Positions 16,733-26,193 are shown, counted from the stretch's first letter. The stretch: 64,000 bases of DNA from JALZCH01 sp036400075 (GCA_036400075.1 DASWLV010000109.1:1-64000), one strand, 5' to 3'. The notes: a model not told the origin generated them from the sequence alone. Program-made: numbers and translations.

Positions 16733-19222
16733 TCAGCGGCGGCGCAGATTTTCATCGTAAAGCGTTTGATAAACGCGATAATTCGCCAAAACTTTGTACA
16801 CGTAATCTTTCGATTGCGAAAACTGAATTTCCGGCACATAACGGTCGGCTTCCGTCGAGCGAGAGCGGACAATCCAGCGCGTCACATTCGCTTCGCCGCC
16901 GTTGTAAGCCGCTGCCACAGCCTGCGGCTGACGCGGAAATTCTTTAAAAATATTCGATAAATACTGCGAGCCGAAAAGAATCGAAGTCGGCGGATTGTAT
17001 AAATCGTCCTGCCGAAAATCGGGCAAATTCAGTTGCTGCGCAATCTGATTTGAAGTCGTCGAAATAAACTGCATCAAACCGCGCGCGGCGGCGTAAGATT
17101 TCACGTCGGCGCGAAAACGCGATTCCTGCCGCATAATCGAAAGCGCAAAACGTGGATCAATCTCGCGCGGCGGCGCAAATTCAAGCAAAGATTCGGCATA
17201 AGGCGTCGGATAAAGCAATTCGACCGATTCGCGCGGCGCAAGCTCAATCAAATAATCAGCCGGAACAGAGCGCCATAACGGTTCGGCGAATGCAACCGAT
17301 TTGTGCGCCAAATCTCCGCGTTTGTAAAAAACGGCAAGCGTAAAATTGTTCGTTGTTCGTTGTTCGTTGTTCGTTGCTGTTTCTTGTTTGGTCGTCGCGT
17401 CGCGTCGCATCGTCGCCGCTTCCATTTCAGGCGCGGCTTCGTCGTAGAGACGCAAAAACAAAAGCTCGTCGGTTAGTTTTTGATGGGAATTTTTCGCGGC
17501 GTCGGCTGCCGGTTTTCCGGTTAAAAGTTTTTGTCTGCCGAGTTCGAGAATTTTAAAGTTTGGCGTTTGATAAGTCGGCAGTTTTTCGTAAGCGCGGCGC
17601 GCGACATCGAGCATTTCGCGCCGAATTGATTCGTCGTCGGTCAAGCGCAGAGCGTTTTGAGAGGCTTGTCGAGCGCGCTCGAAATCGTTTGCCGCAATCG
17701 CCTGATTTGCCGTTTGGCGATAAAGATTCAAACGGGCGGCAATAAAATCCCTTGTTTTTCCGGCTTTTCCCAGAGCGATTAGACGCTCAGTTGCGCGCCA
17801 GCCGTAATATTCGCCGCGTCCGTCCGGGATTGCGAGATAAGCGTTAAAGGCTTCCGCCGTGCGGTTGAGCTGTTCGAGGCAAAATGCTTTTAAAAAAGCG
17901 ATTTCCGCCCGCGTCGTGCTGCCGGGCAAGCGCATTCCGCCTAAATCCGGGGCGTTTTCAAGCTCGGATAAATCTTTTAAAGCCGTATTCCAATTGCCTT
18001 GCGACAAATGAATCCGGGCTTGCGAAAAAAGCGCCAGCACGCCGGGCGTTTTTCCGGCGAATTTTTGGCGCGTTTTGTTTATCCACTCTAAAGCCTCAGA
18101 GTCGCGCCCTGCGTCTCGCAGAGCGTCAATAATGTTCAAAAACGGTCGTTCGGGATTTTCAACGGCTTCAACCGAGCTTGATTCAACGTATTTTTGAATA
18201 AATTTTTCATAACGCTGAATCGCTTCGTTCGCGTTGCCGAGCCGGGCGTAAGCAGATGCCTCAAAACTAAGTGCGTCGCGTGTCAATGGATGTTCTGGGA
18301 ATTGGGCTTGCAGACGTTCAAAAAGCGGAATCGCGTCTGGAAAACGGTTTTCGAGATTTGCAATTCTGCCAAGCTGTAAAAATGCGTCCGGCGTGTTGGG
18401 GCTATTCGGGTAACGATCAACGATGGCTTGATAATGAAGCTTTGCGCCCGAAAAATCGCGGTTAAATTGATAAACCAGCGCGCGTCGCAGATGCTCGAAA
18501 TCTGGAAGCTGGGGCGCTTGTTTGCCGACATCTTCTGGTTTCGCCGAATCAATTTCGTCTAACCCGCGAGCCGCCGCGAGCGCGAAATCGTCCGGCTGCG
18601 CCGAATTTGGCAAATTTGAAATCAGACGGACGAAAACCTCTCTCGCTTCCGCCTTATTACCGCTTTTTTGTAATGATTGACCGAGCAAAACCAGCTTTTC
18701 CCGGTCTTCGTTTTTCGGCTTTTGAATTGTTTGATTTTCCGTTTGAATTGAGATGTTCGATTTGAGATTTGAAATTGTCGCGGCATAATCGCCGCTTTCA
18801 AAATAGCTGCGCGCGAGGCGGGCGGTTGCGGCTTCGCGGAGAAGGCTTTCGGGCGCGACGGTCAACAATTGCTGCAAATAAATTCTCTCCAAATTGAGAC
18901 TGCCGTTTCCGCGCATCAATTGTGCGAGATGCCAGAGCGCGTATTCCTTTAAAATCGAATCGCGTTTGACGACTGATTGATAACTCGCCGAAGCGGTCGC
19001 AAAATCGCCTTGTTTTTCCGCAATTCGTCCGAGCAGATAATCGTAATTATTGAGCGTAAAAACTTGCGCGTTTTCGCGGCGCAAATTCTGTAATTCCTGC
19101 AAAGCGGCTGAATAATTTTTTTCTTCTGACGCGCCGCGAATTTTTTGGTGTCTTTCTTCCGGCGATTGAGCGGCGATTTGCGAGAAAAACAATGCTAACA
19201 AAAGGAAAATAGATTTATGCAT
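16733..19222 (-). CDS. Soluble lytic transglycosylase, Slt family, with TPR-like superhelix
   Basis: The 829-residue periplasmic protein has a signal peptide (IFLLLALFFSQIAA) and a long alpha-helical repeat region with TPR-like units (DFATASASYQSVVKRD; FSGAKLHYQAIVDRYPNSPN). The C-terminal SLT domain has catalytic Glu in IMRQESRFRADVKS, then ARGLMQFIS and AAAYNGGEANVTRW. It cleaves peptidoglycan glycan strands during turnover. Between the superhelix and the catalytic domain it carries a short polar insert (ATNNEQRTTNN) encoded by four copies of a 7-bp repeat. It is divergent from folD across a 75-nt spacer. Confidence 0.9.
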   Translation of the reverse strand: MHKSIFLLLALFFSQIAAQSPEERHQKIRGASEEKNYSAALQELQNLRRENAQVFTLNNYDYLLGRIAEKQGDFATASASYQSVVKRDSILKEYALWHLAQLMRGNGSLNLERIYLQQLLTVAPESLLREAATARLARSYFESGDYAATISNLKSNISIQTENQTIQKPKNEDREKLVLLGQSLQKSGNKAEAREVFVRLISNLPNSAQPDDFALAAARGLDEIDSAKPEDVGKQAPQLPDFEHLRRALVYQFNRDFSGAKLHYQAIVDRYPNSPNTPDAFLQLGRIANLENRFPDAIPLFERLQAQFPEHPLTRDALSFEASAYARLGNANEAIQRYEKFIQKYVESSSVEAVENPERPFLNIIDALRDAGRDSEALEWINKTRQKFAGKTPGVLALFSQARIHLSQGNWNTALKDLSELENAPDLGGMRLPGSTTRAEIAFLKAFCLEQLNRTAEAFNAYLAIPDGRGEYYGWRATERLIALGKAGKTRDFIAARLNLYRQTANQAIAANDFERARQASQNALRLTDDESIRREMLDVARRAYEKLPTYQTPNFKILELGRQKLLTGKPAADAAKNSHQKLTDELLFLRLYDEAAPEMEAATMRRDATTKQETATNNEQRTTNNFTLAVFYKRGDLAHKSVAFAEPLWRSVPADYLIELAPRESVELLYPTPYAESLLEFAPPREIDPRFALSIMRQESRFRADVKSYAAARGLMQFISTTSNQIAQQLNLPDFRQDDLYNPPTSILFGSQYLSNIFKEFPRQPQAVAAAYNGGEANVTRWIVRSRSTEADRYVPEIQFSQSKDYVYKVLANYRVYQTLYDENLRRR
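17346..17373. repeat. Heptanucleotide repeat, four copies, inside slt
   Basis: Four exact tandem copies of TTGTTCG lie in the coding region of the Slt gene and keep the frame, giving the NNEQRTTNN stretch. The same unit (reverse complement CGAACAA) recurs at 21511-21538 in another gene. Confidence 0.9.
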
Positions 19223-19297
19223 AAAATCCGAATCGTCTTTGGGTAAATATTGTAAAATCGTTGTAATCTGACACCGACGATTTTTTCAGATTCCTAA

Positions 19298-20254
19298 ATG
19301 ATGATAGCAGAAACCAGCCGGCAGAGAGCCGAATTGCTCGGCGGCGCGCCCGTCGCAGAGGCAATTAAAACCGAAGTTGCGGCGGAAGTCGAGCGGCTTT
19401 TTCAAACTTACAATTTCCGCCCGTGTTTGGCGGCGGTTCGCGTCGGCACAGACCCGGCTTCGGAAGTTTACGTCGGCAACAAAATCAAAACTTCGCGCGA
19501 GATAGGTTTGATTTCCGAACATCACGCTTTGCCGGAAACCACGAGCCACGCGGAAGTCCTGCGGCTCGTACAGGACTTGAACCGGCGCGAAGACGTTGAC
19601 GGAATTTTGGTGCAGTTGCCGCTTCCAGCGCAGATTAATGCGAATGAGATTCTCGAATCAATCGCGCCGGAAAAAGACGTTGACGGTTTTCATCCGATAA
19701 ATGTCGGTCGTCTCGCATCGGGTTTGGAAGGTCTTACACCCTGCACTCCGGCGGGAGTTATCGAGCTTCTCAAGCGCAACAACATCGAAATTCGCGGAAG
19801 CCAGGCGGTCGTCGTCGGGCGCAGCAACATCGTCGGACGCCCGATGGCGCAAATGCTTTTGAACGAAGACGCGACGGTGACGATTTGCCACAGTCGAACC
19901 GGAAATCTGCCGGAAGTTACCCGGCAAGCCGATATTCTCGTTGCCGCAATCGGCAAACCCGCGTTTGTGCGCGGCGAGCATATCAAACCCGGCGCGGCGG
20001 TGATTGATGTCGGCATCAATCGCATCTCGGATGTGGATTTGGCGCGAGATTATTTTGACGAAACCGAAATCGAAAAGCGTTTAGCGGCAATCGAAAAGCG
20101 CGGCTCGACAATAATCGGCGACGTGCATCCGCGCGAGGCGATGGCGATAGCCGGAAAATTTACACCAGTTCCCGGCGGAGTCGGTCTTTTGACGGTCGCA
20201 ATGCTGATGAAAAACACTTTAAAAGCCGCCAAAATGCGGCGGCTTTCAGTCTAG
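19298..20254 (+). CDS. folD: Methylenetetrahydrofolate dehydrogenase/cyclohydrolase FolD
   Basis: FolD interconverts 5,10-methylene-, methenyl- and 10-formyl-THF, supplying one-carbon units for purines and other products. The 318-residue sequence has the signatures VGTDPASEVYVGNKIK (with the catalytic Lys), DGILVQLPLP, PEKDVDGFHPINVGRL, TPCTPAGVIELL and the NADP site VVVGRSNIVGRPMAQMLL. The start is one of two adjacent ATGs. The stop codon lies at the edge of a 9-bp repeat array, and a 9-bp perfect hairpin sits in the last codons. Confidence 0.97.
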   Translation: MMIAETSRQRAELLGGAPVAEAIKTEVAAEVERLFQTYNFRPCLAAVRVGTDPASEVYVGNKIKTSREIGLISEHHALPETTSHAEVLRLVQDLNRREDVDGILVQLPLPAQINANEILESIAPEKDVDGFHPINVGRLASGLEGLTPCTPAGVIELLKRNNIEIRGSQAVVVGRSNIVGRPMAQMLLNEDATVTICHSRTGNLPEVTRQADILVAAIGKPAFVRGEHIKPGAAVIDVGINRISDVDLARDYFDETEIEKRLAAIEKRGSTIIGDVHPREAMAIAGKFTPVPGGVGLLTVAMLMKNTLKAAKMRRLSV

Positions 20255-20351
20255 CGAGTCTAGCGAGTCGTGAGTTCGGCGAGTTAACTGGAATTTATTT
20301 TCTTTGACTTTAGACTCGCCAGACTCGCCAGACTCGCTAGACTCGCCAGAC
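20249..20351. repeat. 9-bp tandem and inverted repeat array between folD and coaE
   Basis: Left side: about two copies of TCTAGCGAG read one way. Right side: four to five copies of AGACTCGCC (one with a T change) read the other way, so the halves can fold together into a long imperfect hairpin. The array includes the folD stop and reaches the base before the coaE start, replacing any normal ribosome-binding region. It may also end folD transcription. Confidence 0.85.
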
Positions 20352-20353
20352 TT

Positions 20354-20959
20354 TTGTTGAAAATAGGCTTGACAGGTTCAATCGCAGTCGGTAAAACATT
20401 TGTCACCGAGGTTTTCCGCGAGCTTGGCTGTTTTGTGTTGGACGCCGACCGAACCGCGCGTGAAGTTGTCTCGCCCGGCACAATCGGCTGGCGACAAATC
20501 GTTGAAAATTTCGGCGAAGCGGTTTTAGCTTCCGACGGACAGATTAATCGGGCAAAGCTCGGCGCGATTGTTTTCGCCGACGAGGAAAAACGTTTGCTGC
20601 TGAATTCCATCGTTCATCCGCTGGTTTTTGACAGGCAAAACGAATGGCTCGCGCAGATTGAAGCCGAAAATCCGCAGGCGATTGCGATTATTGACGCGGC
20701 TTTGATGATCGAATCGGGCGGTTATAAAAGATTTGATAAAATAATTGTCGTCTGGTGCCAGCCGGAAATTCAAATCGAGCGTCTGATGAAAAGAAATAAT
20801 TTTTCGCGCGCCGAAGCCGAACAAAGAATCGCGGCGCAAATGCCGCAGGAAGAAAAGAAGCGATACGCAGATTTTTTGATTGACACTTCCGACGATTTTG
20901 ACGAAGCGCGGCGGCAAACCGAAGCGGTTTTTAAAAAATTGGCGGCTTTGGCAAATTAA
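20354..20959 (+). CDS. coaE: Dephospho-CoA kinase CoaE
   Basis: CoaE phosphorylates dephospho-CoA, the last step of coenzyme A synthesis. The 201-residue sequence starts MLKIGLTGSIAVGKTFVTEV with the P-loop G-S-I-A-V-G-K-T, followed by VLDADRTAREVV, the lid motif and AIIDAALMIESG. Start is a TTG (20354 or the next TTG at 20357); it is directly preceded by a repeat array with no Shine-Dalgarno, so translation may depend on folD readthrough or be weak. Confidence 0.95.
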   Translation: MLKIGLTGSIAVGKTFVTEVFRELGCFVLDADRTAREVVSPGTIGWRQIVENFGEAVLASDGQINRAKLGAIVFADEEKRLLLNSIVHPLVFDRQNEWLAQIEAENPQAIAIIDAALMIESGGYKRFDKIIVVWCQPEIQIERLMKRNNFSRAEAEQRIAAQMPQEEKKRYADFLIDTSDDFDEARRQTEAVFKKLAALAN

Positions 20960-20968
20960 ACGTTTTTA

Positions 20969-22750
20969 ATGTTGGATAAAATGAACTCTCCCGCAATCAA
21001 AAAAAGAATATTGATTTTGCTGTGCGTCTGCGGCGCGGGATTGATTCTTTTGTCCGGCTGCGGGGAAATTCTCCAAAAACCTCAGCCCGAACCGTTTGTC
21101 GGACAAAACGCGCCGCCGCCGCCGAAAGAGTTTCGGTGGAGCAACGGAGATTTGCCGAAAACTTTCGACCCGGCAAAAGCAGTCGCCTCGCCCGAAACAG
21201 ATTTCGTCCGCGCGATGTTTGACGGATTAACCGATTTGGACGCGAAGACTTTAAAACCAGTTCCGGCAATTGCCGCGCAATGGGAAGCGAGCGACGATTT
21301 TCGCACCTGGACTTTTCGCCTCCGACAATCGGCGCGGTGGACAAACGGTAAACCGATTGTTGCGAAAGATTTCGTTCGCTCGTGGCGGCGAGTCGCCGAA
21401 ATGGGCGATAAAACCGAAAACTTCAAGCTGTTCCAAAACATCGTAGGAACGCATTTCAGTCAAGCTCCAAAGCCTCAAATCCAAAGTCCAAAACCGGAAA
21501 CCATCAACAACGAGCAACGAACAACGAACAACGAACAAACCTGGTTTGGCGCGGAAGCAGCCGACGAGCTTGTTTTGCGCGTGTGGCTGATCGAGCCGGA
21601 CAAAGATTTTCCGGCTTTGACGGCGCATCCGGCGTTTCGTCCGGTTTTTGACCATGAGGCGGAATTTGAAAATCTCGAATCGGCTGCAAAAATCGTGTCG
21701 AGCGGCGCTTTTCGAGTGATTTCGGCTGATAAAACCGGCGTCTCGCTCGAAAACAGCAAAAATTATTGGAACGCGCAAGCGGTTAATCTCGAACGAGTCA
21801 AAATCGTGCCGATGAAAGACGCCGACGCCGCGCTTGCGGCATATCGCGCGGGCGAATTGGATGCTGTTACGAACGCCAAATTCGAGCCGCTTGCGGTTAA
21901 ATTGCTGGCTTCGTATCAGGATTTTCGCCGTTCCGCTTTTAATGCCGTCACTTTTTACGAGTTTAATCCGAAACGCGCGCATTTAGCAGACCGCCGCGTT
22001 CGTCAGGCGCTTTCGCTCGCCGTTGACCGCGAGCGTTTGACCGCCGATGAATTGGACGGCGCTTTTGCTCCCGCACGTTCTTTGCTGCCGCATTTAGAGC
22101 GCAGCGATTTTCGTTTCGACGCGGAACAAGCCCGCCGATTACTGGCGGAAGCAGGTTTTAAAGACGGCAAAGATTTTCCGAAAATAAAACTGCTGATTAG
22201 CCGCAATGACGTGCAGCGCCGCGTCGCCCGCGCCGTGGCGGCGCAATGGAAACGCCATCTCGGAATCGAAACCGAAATCGTAACGAGCAGTTTTGAAGAG
22301 CTTGAACAAACTTTTGACGCCGGAGATTTCGATCTTATCCGCCGAGCGCGGGTATTGCCGACGACTGACGAGACTGCGAATTTGCAGTTAATGTTTGAAA
22401 CCGAACCGGATATCAACGAGCAGCTTCACATTTCGCCGGAAACCGCGATGAGCGAGGCTCAACCCGATTCAACCGAACAAACTGCCGCGCCGAAAATCGG
22501 CGGAATCGAAATGCCGCGTCTTGTTCCGAACGAAAAAGATTCTAACGTCGGATTTGAGTCGGGCAGACCGAAAATTGAAAGAGTTAAAATTTTAAACGAA
22601 GAAATCGCCGTCAAAGAATTTCCCGCCATTCCGCTTTTTTACCCGATGACCTACGCCCTTGTTAAGCCTTATGTCAAAAATTTCGAGACCAATATGCTCG
22701 ACGCGCCGCAATTAAAAGCCGTCGAAATCGAGAGCAATTGGCAACGGTAA
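20969..22750 (+). CDS. Peptide ABC transporter substrate-binding lipoprotein (SBP_bac_5)
   Basis: The 593-residue protein has a lipoprotein signal (LCVCGAGLILLSGC) and the family-5 extracellular binding fold: FRWSNGDLPKTFDPAKAV, WEASDDFRTWTFRLRQSARW, TNGKPIVAKDFVRSW and RRVRQALSLAVDRERL. These bind peptides, nickel or other small ligands for an ABC importer. An insertion (PKPQIQSPKPETINNEQRTT and a few more residues) is encoded by heptanucleotide repeats. It sits 9 nt after coaE and is separated from the complete transporter operon by about 190 nt with its own promoter-like site, so it may share or vary ligand specificity of that importer. Confidence 0.88.
   Translation: MLDKMNSPAIKKRILILLCVCGAGLILLSGCGEILQKPQPEPFVGQNAPPPPKEFRWSNGDLPKTFDPAKAVASPETDFVRAMFDGLTDLDAKTLKPVPAIAAQWEASDDFRTWTFRLRQSARWTNGKPIVAKDFVRSWRRVAEMGDKTENFKLFQNIVGTHFSQAPKPQIQSPKPETINNEQRTTNNEQTWFGAEAADELVLRVWLIEPDKDFPALTAHPAFRPVFDHEAEFENLESAAKIVSSGAFRVISADKTGVSLENSKNYWNAQAVNLERVKIVPMKDADAALAAYRAGELDAVTNAKFEPLAVKLLASYQDFRRSAFNAVTFYEFNPKRAHLADRRVRQALSLAVDRERLTADELDGAFAPARSLLPHLERSDFRFDAEQARRLLAEAGFKDGKDFPKIKLLISRNDVQRRVARAVAAQWKRHLGIETEIVTSSFEELEQTFDAGDFDLIRRARVLPTTDETANLQLMFETEPDINEQLHISPETAMSEAQPDSTEQTAAPKIGGIEMPRLVPNEKDSNVGFESGRPKIERVKILNEEIAVKEFPAIPLFYPMTYALVKPYVKNFETNMLDAPQLKAVEIESNWQR
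21466..21538. repeat. Two heptanucleotide repeat tracts inside a binding-protein gene
   Basis: 21466-21493 holds four 7-bp units of the TCCAAAG type (two exact, two variant); 21511-21538 holds four units of CGAACAA (the first with one change). Both keep the reading frame and encode a polar, low-complexity insert absent from the normal fold. Confidence 0.88.
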
Positions 22751-22819
22751 TACCCCAGCCGAATGTCTAAGCATTCAATTAGAGAACAAGAAATCGAATT
22801 ACTAAATTTAAAAGATAGA

Positions 22820-22847
22820 TTGACATTCGATTAAAAAATGTTAATTT
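22820..22847 (+). promoter_or_regulatory. Promoter-like site before the oligopeptide operon
   Basis: TTGACA (22820-22825) and TAATTT (22842-22847), 16 nt apart, lie about 95 nt upstream of the binding-protein start at 22942. The surrounding spacer is AT-rich. Confidence 0.45.
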
Positions 22848-22941
22848 AACCGTACTTTTGCTTGTTCGACGCCCCTCCCCGGAAACCGAAATTTGTTTTT
22901 TAAGTAAAAGCGCCGCGCTGCGTGAAGGAGTAGATTTGGAA

Positions 22942-24939
22942 ATGAAAAGTTTTAGAAAAATCGCTTTGGGTTTTTTGTCGCTCGGATTGTCGGCAGTTCT
23001 CGCAGGCTGCGCGACATCTGCGGAAAGCAGCGGCAGCAATCGTTATTTTGGCAAAACCGCCGCGCCGAGCCGCAACGTTTTGCGCTATATTTCCGGTTCG
23101 GAAATCGAAACGCTCGATCCGCAGGTTTCTTCCGGTCAGCCCGAAGCGCGCGTTTATATGGCTTTGTTTGACGGTCTGGTCGAATACGATCCGAAAACGA
23201 TGCAGCCGATTCCGGCAATCGCCGAACGCTGGGAAACAAGCCCAAACGTTGACGAATTCATTTTCCATCTTCGCCAAAACGCCCGCTGGTCGGACGGAAA
23301 ACCGATTACCGCCCACGATTTTGTTTATACGATGCGGCGCGGTTTTCGTCCCGACGTGCTGTCGCGGACGGCTTATCTCGGTTATTACATCAAAAACGCC
23401 GAAGCCTTTAACAGCGGCGGTGTGTTCGTTCGCAAAAATAATCAATTTCTACTCGAAAAAGACGTAAACAGCGAGGCGGCTGAAAATTCAAAACCGGCGG
23501 AATATAAAATTTTCGGAGCGGAAACCGAATTTAATAAAACTCTGAAATCCGGCGACCGCCTTGTTTTAAAAGGCTCGGAAAAAGACCGCGCAAAACAATT
23601 TGAAAAAGACCCGAAACTGAAAGCCGCCGTCGAAGGTGCTGAATTTGTCCCGGTTGCGGCTGAAGACATCGGCGTCGAAGCGATTGACGATCACACGGTT
23701 CGCATCACTTTGTCGCAGCCCGCGCCGTTTTTTGTCGGACTGCTCGCCCATCAGTTTTTCCGGTTTGTGCCGCAGCAGGCGATTGAAAAACATGGTCGCA
23801 TCGGTTGGACGAAACCCGAAAACTATGTGACCAGCGGACCGTTTAAATTAAAATCGTATCAGCCTTATCATCAATTAACCGTTGAAAAAGACCCGATGTA
23901 TTGGGACGCGGCAAACGTCAAGCTCGAAGGCATCGAGTTTTACCCGCTCGACGAGCAAAACACGATGATGAATCTTTATAAAGCGGGCGATGTTGATGCG
24001 ACTTATAATCACACGATTCCATCGCCGTGGATTGACGAAATGCGGGCGTTTAAAGACGAATATATGGATCACCCGGAAGTGGCGATTGAGTATCACGTTT
24101 TAAACGTCAAAAAGCCGCCGCTTGATAACGTCAAAGTCCGCAAGGCTTTGAGCTATGCGGTTGATCGCGTGTCTCTGGCGAAATTTCGCAGAACCGTCAA
24201 ACCTCTTTCGTATTTTTCCCCCGAAGGAATTTTCCCCGAATACGAAGCCGCGAAAGCGCGCGTCGCCGAAGAGCTTCAAAAAGAGCAGGGAATTTCCAAA
24301 GAAGAATGGGAAGGACGAAATAAGCTTAATCCGGCAAAGGCTTGCCAATTGATGCAGGAAGCCGGTTATAAAACGACGCCGACCGAAGGCGGTCGCTGCC
24401 GTGTGGAAAACTTCCCGATTGATAAAGTCAGCATTCTTTACAACACCACTGAAAACAACAAAGCCGTCCAGGAATTTATTCAGGCGCAATGGAAACAAAA
24501 TCTGGGTTTGACGTTTTCGCTCAAAAATCAGGAATGGAAAACGTTTCTCGTCACGCGCAACAGTCTCGAATACGACAGCAACGCGCGCGGCGCGTGGGTT
24601 GGCGATTATATGGACCCGTTTGCCTTTTTAAGTCTGCATTACGGCGAGAAAAACGAGGGCGCGACCGGCTGGCACGACCCGAAATTCGACGCGATGTGCG
24701 ACGAAGCCAACCGCACTCCCGATCCGCAAAAACGTTATGAACTGCTGGCGCGCGCGGAGTTTTATATGCTCGACCACCAGCCGATCATCCCGCTCGTCAC
24801 GCAGGCGACAAACTGGATTAAAAAGCCTTATGTCAAAGGTTTGTATCCGAATCCGGGAACGCTTCACGCCTGGAAATACGTTTACATCGAACGCGATCCG
24901 GCGAAATGGGACACGAACGTCGAAAATATAATGAAATAA
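22942..24939 (+). CDS. Oligopeptide ABC transporter substrate-binding lipoprotein (OppA/DppA-like)
   Basis: The 665-residue precursor has a lipobox (AVLAGC) and the SBP_bac_5 hallmarks: RYISGSEIETLDPQVSSGQP, ERWETSPNVDEFIFHLRQNA, SDGKPITAHDFVYTMRRG, KVRKALSYAVDR and LDHQPIIPL near the end. It captures peptides in the periplasm for the permease encoded just downstream. GAAGGAG at 22924 and the lipoprotein signal select the ATG at 22942 over an earlier start. First gene of the importer operon (22942-29948). Confidence 0.92.
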   Translation: MKSFRKIALGFLSLGLSAVLAGCATSAESSGSNRYFGKTAAPSRNVLRYISGSEIETLDPQVSSGQPEARVYMALFDGLVEYDPKTMQPIPAIAERWETSPNVDEFIFHLRQNARWSDGKPITAHDFVYTMRRGFRPDVLSRTAYLGYYIKNAEAFNSGGVFVRKNNQFLLEKDVNSEAAENSKPAEYKIFGAETEFNKTLKSGDRLVLKGSEKDRAKQFEKDPKLKAAVEGAEFVPVAAEDIGVEAIDDHTVRITLSQPAPFFVGLLAHQFFRFVPQQAIEKHGRIGWTKPENYVTSGPFKLKSYQPYHQLTVEKDPMYWDAANVKLEGIEFYPLDEQNTMMNLYKAGDVDATYNHTIPSPWIDEMRAFKDEYMDHPEVAIEYHVLNVKKPPLDNVKVRKALSYAVDRVSLAKFRRTVKPLSYFSPEGIFPEYEAAKARVAEELQKEQGISKEEWEGRNKLNPAKACQLMQEAGYKTTPTEGGRCRVENFPIDKVSILYNTTENNKAVQEFIQAQWKQNLGLTFSLKNQEWKTFLVTRNSLEYDSNARGAWVGDYMDPFAFLSLHYGEKNEGATGWHDPKFDAMCDEANRTPDPQKRYELLARAEFYMLDHQPIIPLVTQATNWIKKPYVKGLYPNPGTLHAWKYVYIERDPAKWDTNVENIMK

Positions 24940-24942
24940 ATT

Positions 24943-25260
24943 ATGGACGGCGAAAAATTAGAAAGAACAATTGAGTTTATTTTGAATAATCAAGCGCAAT
25001 TCACGGTTGATATTCAAAAGCTGCAAGAGACGCAAAAAGAAGCCGAAAAGCGCACAAATGTTTTGGAGCGCGCGGTTCTTAATCTCTACAACACTTCCGT
25101 AGAAACGACGAAAAGTATTCAGCAGCTAACAGAAAGTCAAAAACAATTGACTGCTGATATAAGTAAACTGCGCGAATCGCAAAAAGAAACTGACGAGCGT
25201 TTAAACGCCGTGATTTTGATGGTTGAGCGTTATTTGAGCCGGGATAACGGGAAATCCTAA
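24943..25260 (+). CDS. Coiled-coil protein inside the oligopeptide operon
   Basis: The 105 residues form a nearly continuous helix with heptads (DIQKLQETQKEAEKRTNVLE; SIQQLTESQKQLTADISKL), rich in Gln, Glu and Lys, without signal peptide or membrane segment. It starts 3 nt after the binding-protein stop and ends 15 nt before the permease, so it is cotranscribed. No known importer component looks like this. Similar short coiled-coil proteins are usually annotated as hypothetical. Confidence 0.75.
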   Translation: MDGEKLERTIEFILNNQAQFTVDIQKLQETQKEAEKRTNVLERAVLNLYNTSVETTKSIQQLTESQKQLTADISKLRESQKETDERLNAVILMVERYLSRDNGKS

Positions 25261-25275
25261 TTTAAAGGAAGAACG

Positions 25276-26193
25276 ATGCTTCGATTTATTTTAAGAAGAT
25301 TGCTGATTATTATTCCGATGGCGTTGGTTGTCGTTTCAATCACCTGGGGATTGATTCGGATTGCGCCAGGCAATTTTTACACGGCGGAAAAGAAATTGCC
25401 TGCCGCGATTGAAAAGAATATTCGGGAAAAATATTGTCTCGATTGCCCCTGGTATCAGCAATACGGGCGAATGATCTGGAACGTCGTGCGCGGCGATTTC
25501 GGCACTTCGCTCAAATACGAAGGGCAAACCGTCAACGACATTTTGCGCCGCACGGTTCCGGTTTCGGCGACCATCGGAATTCTGGCTTATTTGCTGGCTT
25601 TGATTGTCGGTTTAACAGCGGGAACTCTCGCAGCTTTAAAACAAAATTCCGGTTTCGATTACGGCTCGATGGCGTTTTCGATGCTCGGTATTTCCGTCCC
25701 GAATTTCGTTTTAGGTCCGATTTTGGTTTTAGTTTTCTCGCTCTGGCTGTATTGGCTGCCGCCCGCGCGTTGGGGCGGACCGCTTAATTTGATTCTGCCT
25801 GTCATCACGCTGTCGGCGATTTATATGGCTTACATCGCGCGTCTGACGCGCGCCGGAATGCTCGAAGTTTTGCGCTCGGATTACATCCGCACGGCGCGCG
25901 CCAAAGGCTTGAGCGAACGAGCCGTCATTTTCCGTCACGCTCTGCGCGGCGGTTTGATGCCGGTTGTTTCCTATACAGGTCCGGCGCTCGCCGCGCTTCT
26001 TGCCGGAACGGTTGTGATCGAAAAGGTGTTTGCAATGCCCGGACTCGGAAACGTCTTTATCCAGTCGGTTTTAAACCGCGATGAGCCTTTAATTTTGGGT
26101 GTTGTGGCGTTTCTCTCGATTATCATTATGATTTTCAACCTTTTGGTTGATATTTCCTACGCATTTTTAGACCCGCGCATTCGTTACGAATAA
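25276..26193 (+). CDS. Oligopeptide/dipeptide ABC permease, DppB type
   Basis: Inner-membrane permease of 305 residues with an N-terminal helix (LLIIIPMALVVVSITWGLI), five further hydrophobic segments and the EAA loop YIRTARAKGLSERAVIFRHA that contacts the ATPases, followed by MPVVSYTGPALAALLAGTVV and EKVFAMPGLG, typical of DppB/OppB. AAGGAAG lies before the ATG. It pairs with the next gene to form the channel. Confidence 0.95.
   Translation: MLRFILRRLLIIIPMALVVVSITWGLIRIAPGNFYTAEKKLPAAIEKNIREKYCLDCPWYQQYGRMIWNVVRGDFGTSLKYEGQTVNDILRRTVPVSATIGILAYLLALIVGLTAGTLAALKQNSGFDYGSMAFSMLGISVPNFVLGPILVLVFSLWLYWLPPARWGGPLNLILPVITLSAIYMAYIARLTRAGMLEVLRSDYIRTARAKGLSERAVIFRHALRGGLMPVVSYTGPALAALLAGTVVIEKVFAMPGLGNVFIQSVLNRDEPLILGVVAFLSIIIMIFNLLVDISYAFLDPRIRYE

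Noticed and set aside
17152..19000. Several plus-strand frames opposite the Slt gene and, elsewhere, opposite other long genes
   Set aside because: Arg-rich or low-complexity shadows without ribosome sites; the minus-strand gene has clear domain motifs.
20284..20610. Minus-strand frame with a repeated S-L-A peptide
   Set aside because: It is the translation of the 9-bp repeat array and the complement of coaE; coaE is the real gene.
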